From Globodera rostochiensis (Eukaryota; Nematoda; Chromadorea; Rhabditida; Heteroderidae): DNA of 64,000 bases. The DNA lies in contig JAEVLN010000013.1 of NCBI GenBank assembly GCA_018350325.1, positions 2,542,124 to 2,606,123 of the forward strand, read 5' to 3'. The translations under genes and the position numbers were made by a program. Below the pieces are notes generated by a model. That model was not told the origin of the DNA. It saw only the letters and a program-made list of their open reading frames with translations, and made no database searches. Within the stretch, counting starts at the first letter, position 1. Each line of letters opens with the position of its first letter. Below are positions 59,018 through 64,000 of the stretch, piece after piece.

Positions 59018-61603
59018 TTAAAAAAATGGTGTTTTCTTCGCTTTCTTGTCGGCCCCCTTTTGGCGCTCTTTGCCCTTATTGCGCTCTTTGAGTTGGCGCT
59101 CTCTCCCGCCGGTGTACGTCGAAGAATTTTGTTTCCTCGTCGCTTCCTTTGCATTTGCGGACGAATTCGCTTCTTGTCGCGGTTTCGCTTTCCCATGAAT
59201 CGAATTCCCGCCGTTTTTAGGTTCATTTTGGGGCCGCTCAGCCAAATGTTTACGTGGCATTTTCACGTTCATTGTCTCTTTTTCATCAGCTGTTCTGAAA
59301 TGCCGCCGTTTATGTAATTGAAAGTTCAAAATCCAATGAGAAAAAAAAACGAACGTTGCCCCGCCGTCAACTTGTGAATAGAGCTGGGCATGCTCGAAAG
59401 TGTCGTCGTATTCGTCTAAAGACGTTCGTCAAAGTGTATGGCAAAAAATGAAGGTAAGCCCAAAAACCTTCGTATGGATCCATCGCAGCAGACAAACCGG
59501 GTCGGTTGAATCTCCCGGAATGGCCCACCTCAGCAGCGAGTTTTGCGTCCTGTTCAGTGGCTTCAGCCTCACTGTCAGTGGTTTCTCCCTCGGCGGTTTC
59601 TTCCATTTGTCTTACAAACCGCAGGTTCACTGCCCTCAGTTTAGTGGCCTCCTCTTCCGTCTGTCCCTCCTCCCTAAATTCCGAACAATAGGACGATTTT
59701 CACGACTCCCGACTTTTCTCGGAACTGCTGTCTGATCAATATTTTTCCGTCCAACTCGACTTCATCGTCAGTTCTTTCCAGGAAATTCAGCGCCTCATTT
59801 AACCTTTTCAAGTTAAAAGCTCCGTAATGAGCATCGTTGACAAGCAAAGGGCCCCCGTCGGCAGTACCATTAGCATTGTCAGCTGGAAGAAACATTAAGT
59901 AAAAACATGTTTTTAGGGAAAATGTTGCATAAAACCAGAAAAGATAGAGCTTCCGAACCCGATTTGGAAGTAACGCCCTAAAGAATGGGGGCTTCTGAAA
60001 TCGTCCATTATATTTATTGCAAAATTTGCCGAAGGGGCAAGGCGTAGCCAGGTTTTTTTACCCTTTTGTTTTGCACCTTTACAATTTTTGACCAATTTTT
60101 AACAAATTGCCATCAAAAATCAAAAAAAAATTTGCCTTTTTGAAACTTTTTTTGAAAATTCCTTAAAATAAAATACTTCGCTCAGATGGGAAAGCCATCT
60201 GATCGCCGCGCTCAGATGGGAAAGCCATCTGATCGCCGCGCTCAGATGGTTCAAATTCTCATTCCCAGGTTGGGTAGCAATGATTAAACCAACCATCGTC
60301 AACAATCGGCAGCATTTTCTTATCGAAATGCGGCAAGTCGTCGAACGAATCGTTGATCCGCAAAATCGTTTTCAATTCAAGCGGAAGTTTCTCGCGTTCG
60401 CAAAGGTTCCCAAGCGTTTGTTCGAAGTCATAGCCAAAGTGTCGCAAACAGAGCTGAAGAACCAAAAGTGCCATGGCATAGACGAATGTGCCAAGTGAAT
60501 TACGTGCAATTGTTGCTTGGACAAGTCGGGCATAAGTTCCGTTAGGTCCTGCAGCTGGTCTGCTATTACACGTTCCTTTGGATGACCAATGAACTGAAAG
60601 GCGCAAATAACAAATACTTTTTTTTTTAAAAAAACAATTCTCCTCAGCTTCCCCTATCAATGCAGCAGAAGACGTTGTTTCAATTTAAAGATTTAAAAAG
60701 TGCGAATCTCCTCTCAACGGAAAGAGTGACCACCTCGAGCATGCGTTGCCTGGTCAAAGTGTCCCTTATGCCGTTTCTCTTCACTTCGTACGCTGTATTC
60801 AGTGCCCTACTCATTGCTATACGCTGAAAGTCTGTGCACATACGCGCCACGACGAATTTATCAAATTCGTCTTCAAGCTTAATTCTATCATCCAAGCGGA
60901 CGAGAAACCTAAAGAACAAGGAGGAAACTAACAATAAACCCCAATGGAGTGACGGCACTCACTCGCCCCTGTCAATGTTATCCTGCACCAATTTGAATTT
61001 AAAATCGACAGATGCGAAAGAAGACTTGTAAAAGCAGACGACAAATTCCATTGCTGATTGAATTAGTACGGCACGTTCAGCCGACAATTTGCTAAAACCG
61101 AGTTGAATATATGAAAATGGACGCAATTAAAAAAGGGATTTACTTTATGCGCAGTTGACCATCGCCTCGAACGAATTTACTCATCTTACAAAGATTGGAA
61201 CAGCTCAACAATTTCCAAGAAATCGTAATTAAATATGGAACATCTTTGACTATTGAACGGAGAGTTGATTGGTCATCGAGCGACGTCAATTGGCGATTTT
61301 TTAAATGAACACACAAGGATGTGAACAGGTTGGTCAATTCAACCAGAAAAGTGTCAATCATTTCACCAAATTTCTCACTGATTTGGGATGTCTCATTCAG
61401 CGATTTGTCCAATTTTGACATTATTGGACTGGCCTTCTCCAACAACTAGAAACAAGGGATTAATCGCCTATTAAAAGCGACGATCATATTTTATTACTTT
61501 TCAGATTCCAGTAGGGGAGGGGGTGTATCTGTTTCACTAATAAATAGTAAGACCTAAATACCTGAAGAATATCCTCGAGATTCATTTCACTGCATTGCGT
61601 CAT
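59018..61603 (-). CDS. ASCC2-like protein (activating signal cointegrator complex subunit 2)
   Basis: ASCC2 binds K63-linked ubiquitin through a CUE domain and acts with the ASCC3 helicase in alkylation repair and in splitting collided ribosomes. Reading down the minus strand from the ATG at 61603: an all-helical region (61440-60680) resembling the ASCC2 N-terminal half; the CUE domain (LTELMPDLSKQQLHLCLRHF, then EQTLGNL..LP) at about 60380-60560, where a splice (60518 to about 60468) joins two frames; a linker (NANGTADGGPLLVNDAHYG) at 59780-59890; an acidic segment ending in DEYDDTFEHAQLYSQV near 59370-59430, like the EDEYDDTYDG of ASCC2; and a very basic tail ending 59018. Compared with human ASCC2 roughly the first 200 residues appear shorter or missing. 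One intron holds a MITE fragment and a 30-bp tandem repeat. Confidence 0.72.
60176..60248. repeat. 30-bp tandem repeat with internal hairpin
   Basis: CGCTCAGATGGGAAAGCCAT plus CTGATCGCCG occurs twice with a partial third copy. CAGATGGG...CCATCTG inside each unit can pair. It lies in an intron of the ASCC2-like gene. Confidence 0.85.
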
Positions 61604-62307
61604 TGTCTTCCTAAATACTAGAAATTTGCTGAATTTTTTAAGTTTGGATAAATCCAAAAAATGACAAAACGTATTCTTTAAGTTTCAAATTAACAACCAA
61701 ATAACTGACAAATGAGCCCAAAATCGAAACGCAGTCTTTTTTAAATGTGAATTCTTAAATAGGTACAGTCATGGTCATATGTAGGGCGTGTAATTATATG
61801 CACTTTGGCCCGTTTTGTCTTTCACTTTTCGCATTTTATTTGTTGGTTTTATACCTTGATACTAGAGATCGGTAAAAAAATTTCTGGAAGCGGCATCGGG
61901 ACTCCGGCCTTATTCCCGCTCCCGTAAAAATCCCGTTGAGTTTTTAACGGGAGTCCGCGGAAGCGGGACAAACTTGATAATTTATATATAATAAAATCTC
62001 GATACATTTTTAGCTATTCGCGACAGAAAATTGTACCTCTATCCGGGACCGCCCGGGCCCAAATTTTAGAGAAATATTGGTAAGGTAGTTTTGAAAATAC
62101 ATTTTTTTCAGAATTCGATAAAAAGGTGTTTCTAGGGGTATTCTGAGGCGTAGAATCCGAGCGCTTATCGGCGCCGATGGGCTTCCAAACCCATAAAAAT
62201 GGCTTAATTTAAATTCTCTTACACCCGCCGACCTCTACCAGATAGGTGCCTGGGCGCGTTAACGTTTTTAAGACTGAGTTGCAAATACGGAATTGACTGC
62301 CTATCAC

Positions 62308-63212
62308 GGGTAAAAAGACGATTCGTTCCCGGCCGATTCGTTCACCCCCGATTCGTTCTCTTTTCAAAAGTTTTTCATTATAACTTCTTACAAATCTAAC
62401 CAGATCAAACATTTTCGATATCATTCGAAAGCTTACAACTAGTAGAAGCTTTCAAATGCAAAAGCTAAGCGATTGGCCTAATCAAAAAAGTTATGGCCAT
62501 AAAGCACTTTTTTGGTCATAACTTTTTTGAGATTTGGCCAATCGCTTAGCTTTTGCCTTCGTAAGCTTCTACTCATTGCATGCTTTCGAATGAGACCGAA
62601 AATGTTTGATTTGGTTAGATTTCAAAGAAGTTATAACGAAAAACTTTTGAAAAGAGAACGAATCGGGGGTGAACGAATCGTCCTCCGCAGGCCCGTAGCC
62701 AGGAATTTTTTTCGGGGGGGGGCAGTTCTTAGGGGTGTATTTTTTCCTTTTTATTGCATTTTTGTTAAGCAATTTTTCCAAAAAATGTTCGTTTTTAGGG
62801 GGTTTGTTTTCCGTTTTTACTCTATTTTTGTTAAGAAATTTTCAAAAATGCAAATTCTTTTCACGTATTTTGCTTTACCGTTTGGGGGGGGGGGGTCGGC
62901 GGTGCCGATAGGCGCCGCCGAGAAAATTTCGAGTTTTTGACTCGATTGTTAAGAGATTTTCAACCAAAAAATTAAAAAATCGGCCCTTTTTTTGAAGTTT
63001 TTTAGGAATGGGAAGGGTCGGCGGTGCCGATAGGCGCCGCCGGGAAAAATTTTTGAATTTTTGATTGAAATTTGTTAAGAAAATTAGTCAAAAAATTGTA
63101 AAAGTGCAAAACAATAGGGTCCCCCCTCTTGTTTTTTTTTTCTCAAATTTCATTTCGGGGGGGGGGCATGCCCCCCCCTGCCCCCCCCCCTGGCTACGGG
63201 CCTGGTCCTCCG
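62308..63212. mobile_element. Long palindromic element (host of a nested MITE)
   Basis: Arms GACGATTCGTTC, CGATTCGTTCTCTTTTCAAA and GCTAAGCGATTGGCC pair across a centre at about 62507, so without the inserted MITE the element is about 390 bp and almost one hairpin. CCTATCACG occurs just outside both ends (about 62299-62308 and 63214-63222), a 9-bp target duplication interrupted only by the element and the MITE within it. A half copy of the terminal motif occurs near 8535. Confidence 0.8.
62688..63204. mobile_element. hAT-type MITE nested in the palindromic element
   Basis: Starts CAGGCCCGTAGCCAGG and ends CCTGGCTACGGGCCTG, with perfect 8-bp duplications GTCCTCCG (62680-62687 and 63205-63212). 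Two GGTGCCGATAGGCGCCGCC blocks lie inside. Longest full copy in the window (517 bp). Confidence 0.95.
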
Positions 63213-63409
63213 TCCCTATCACGATCAAATCATTGCAATTCCTTCCTAATCTCTAATCTTAAATGACGCTAAATACCAGGCAAAGGAAGTGATTTGTATC
63301 GGTTGTGCGTGTACTAATTTCTATAATATTAATATATAATCAAACATTTCCCAATTTATTTGTTGTGAATTTTAATGTTTTATAAGCTATCAGTTTCTCT
63401 GAACAAATA

Positions 63410-64000
63410 ATGTCAACAGCGATTTCTTCATCACGTCCGATGGAAGATTGGAAATCTGAGCTAACTTTGCCAGCCAAGGACCTTCGGTACAAAACAACTG
63501 TAAGTAAAGTTTGTTGCTATGAAGCTCCAATAATACCTCCTATTAAGGATGTGACTGCGACGAAAGGTGTTGAGTTCGAGGAGTTTGGACTTACTCGCGA
63601 ACTTCTCAAAGGAATTTTTGAGAAGGGCTGGGAACATCCCAGTCCGGTTCAGGAAGCGTCGATTGCAATTGCACTTTCAGGTTTTACTTAATGAAACTAA
63701 AGTTCAATTGAGAAATCTGTGGACATTCAGGGCAAGATATTCTCGCTCGTGCCAAAAATGGAACTGGCAAAACTGGAGCATATTGCATCCCCTGCATTGA
63801 GAAAATGGACCCAGCAAAAGAATACATCCAAGCAATGATAATCGTTCCAACGCGAGAGCTCGCTTTACAAACGTCTCAGATTTGCGTAGAGCTCAGCAAA
63901 CATCTGAAGATTAAGGTAGATCGATTTGCTTTTTTTTGTTCTTTGAATTGTGCATTTGTTTAGATAATGGTGACGACTGGCGGTACAGACCTTCGTGACG
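63410..64000 (+). CDS. cgh-1: DEAD-box RNA helicase CGH-1/DDX6 (5' part only)
   Basis: An ATP-dependent RNA helicase of P-bodies and germ granules that represses translation and promotes decapping. Exons seen: 63410-63499, 63548-63680, 63731-63915 and 63964 onward; the gene runs past the window. The Q motif ([11 protein letters not shown], then [13 protein letters not shown]), Walker A ([11 protein letters not shown]), motif Ia ([11 protein letters not shown]) and GG motif ([12 protein letters not shown]) match the DDX6/Dhh1 subfamily closely, especially [13 protein letters not shown] and the short N-terminus. All key residues visible are intact. Confidence 0.95.

Larger units (their letters stand above)
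61604..63409. other. Divergent spacer with nested mobile elements
   Basis: Separates the ASCC2-like gene (-) from cgh-1 (+). From 62298 to 63221 it consists of a long palindromic element split by a hAT MITE. The 61850-62170 part contains CCCGT-type repeats and foldback-arm relics. No gene is supported. Confidence 0.7.

Noticed and set aside
1..64000. Whole-window loss of every 60th base (file-wide formatting fault)
   Set aside because: Exons of hundreds of bases stay in frame (for example in the RBM5/10 and PDZ genes), and the two ladders are out of phase, so the fault is local.

Overview
This is eukaryotic DNA, most likely from a nematode and possibly a plant-parasitic cyst nematode. The genes have many short introns (often 35-100 bp), and the set looks nematode: a patched-related (PTR-type) protein, LIN-54, an endonuclease-IV type AP endonuclease (APN-1), SFA-1 with an RS N-terminus, and CGH-1/DDX6. 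At least five introns start with GC rather than GT, which fits reports of frequent GC-AG introns in cyst nematodes. Genus assignment is inference. No bacterial, viral or toxin gene was recognised.

Layout: a GRIP-like multi-PDZ gene (+, to 7532); a 3-kb mobile-element region; ribulose-phosphate 3-epimerase (+, 10593-12324) convergent with apn-1 (-, 12426-15444); lin-54 (+, 16490-18856); weak ORFs at 19-21.4 kb; sfa-1/SF1 (-, 22437-26281) divergent from vps-45 (+, 27289-31423); an RBM5/RBM10 homologue (-, 31956-35769); three closely spaced + genes (an unrecognised lysine-rich protein, the mitochondrial tRNA thiouridylase, exportin-2/CSE1L; 36865-44678) that look like an operon; a patched-related gene (+, 45383-53990); a C-rich desert; a small secreted Ser/Thr-rich protein (+, 56443-57253); a BORCS6-like gene and an ASCC2-like gene (both -); and the 5' part of cgh-1/DDX6 (+, from 63410).

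Functionally these are mostly housekeeping genes: splicing (SF1, RBM5/10), RNA control and ribosome quality control (DDX6, ASCC2), endosome/lysosome traffic (VPS45, BORCS6), nuclear transport (CSE1L), DNA repair (APN-1) and mitochondrial tRNA modification.

The unusual part is non-coding. Three introns are filled almost end to end by minisatellites whose units carry a C homopolymer followed by an AG, resembling a 3' splice site. In two of these arrays one base is missing at every 59th position for more than 2 kb, independent of the repeat unit; this is almost certainly a data artefact. Introns and spacers also hold a hAT-type MITE family with 8-bp target duplications and several long-inverted-repeat elements with 8-10-bp target duplications, including one clear nested insertion.
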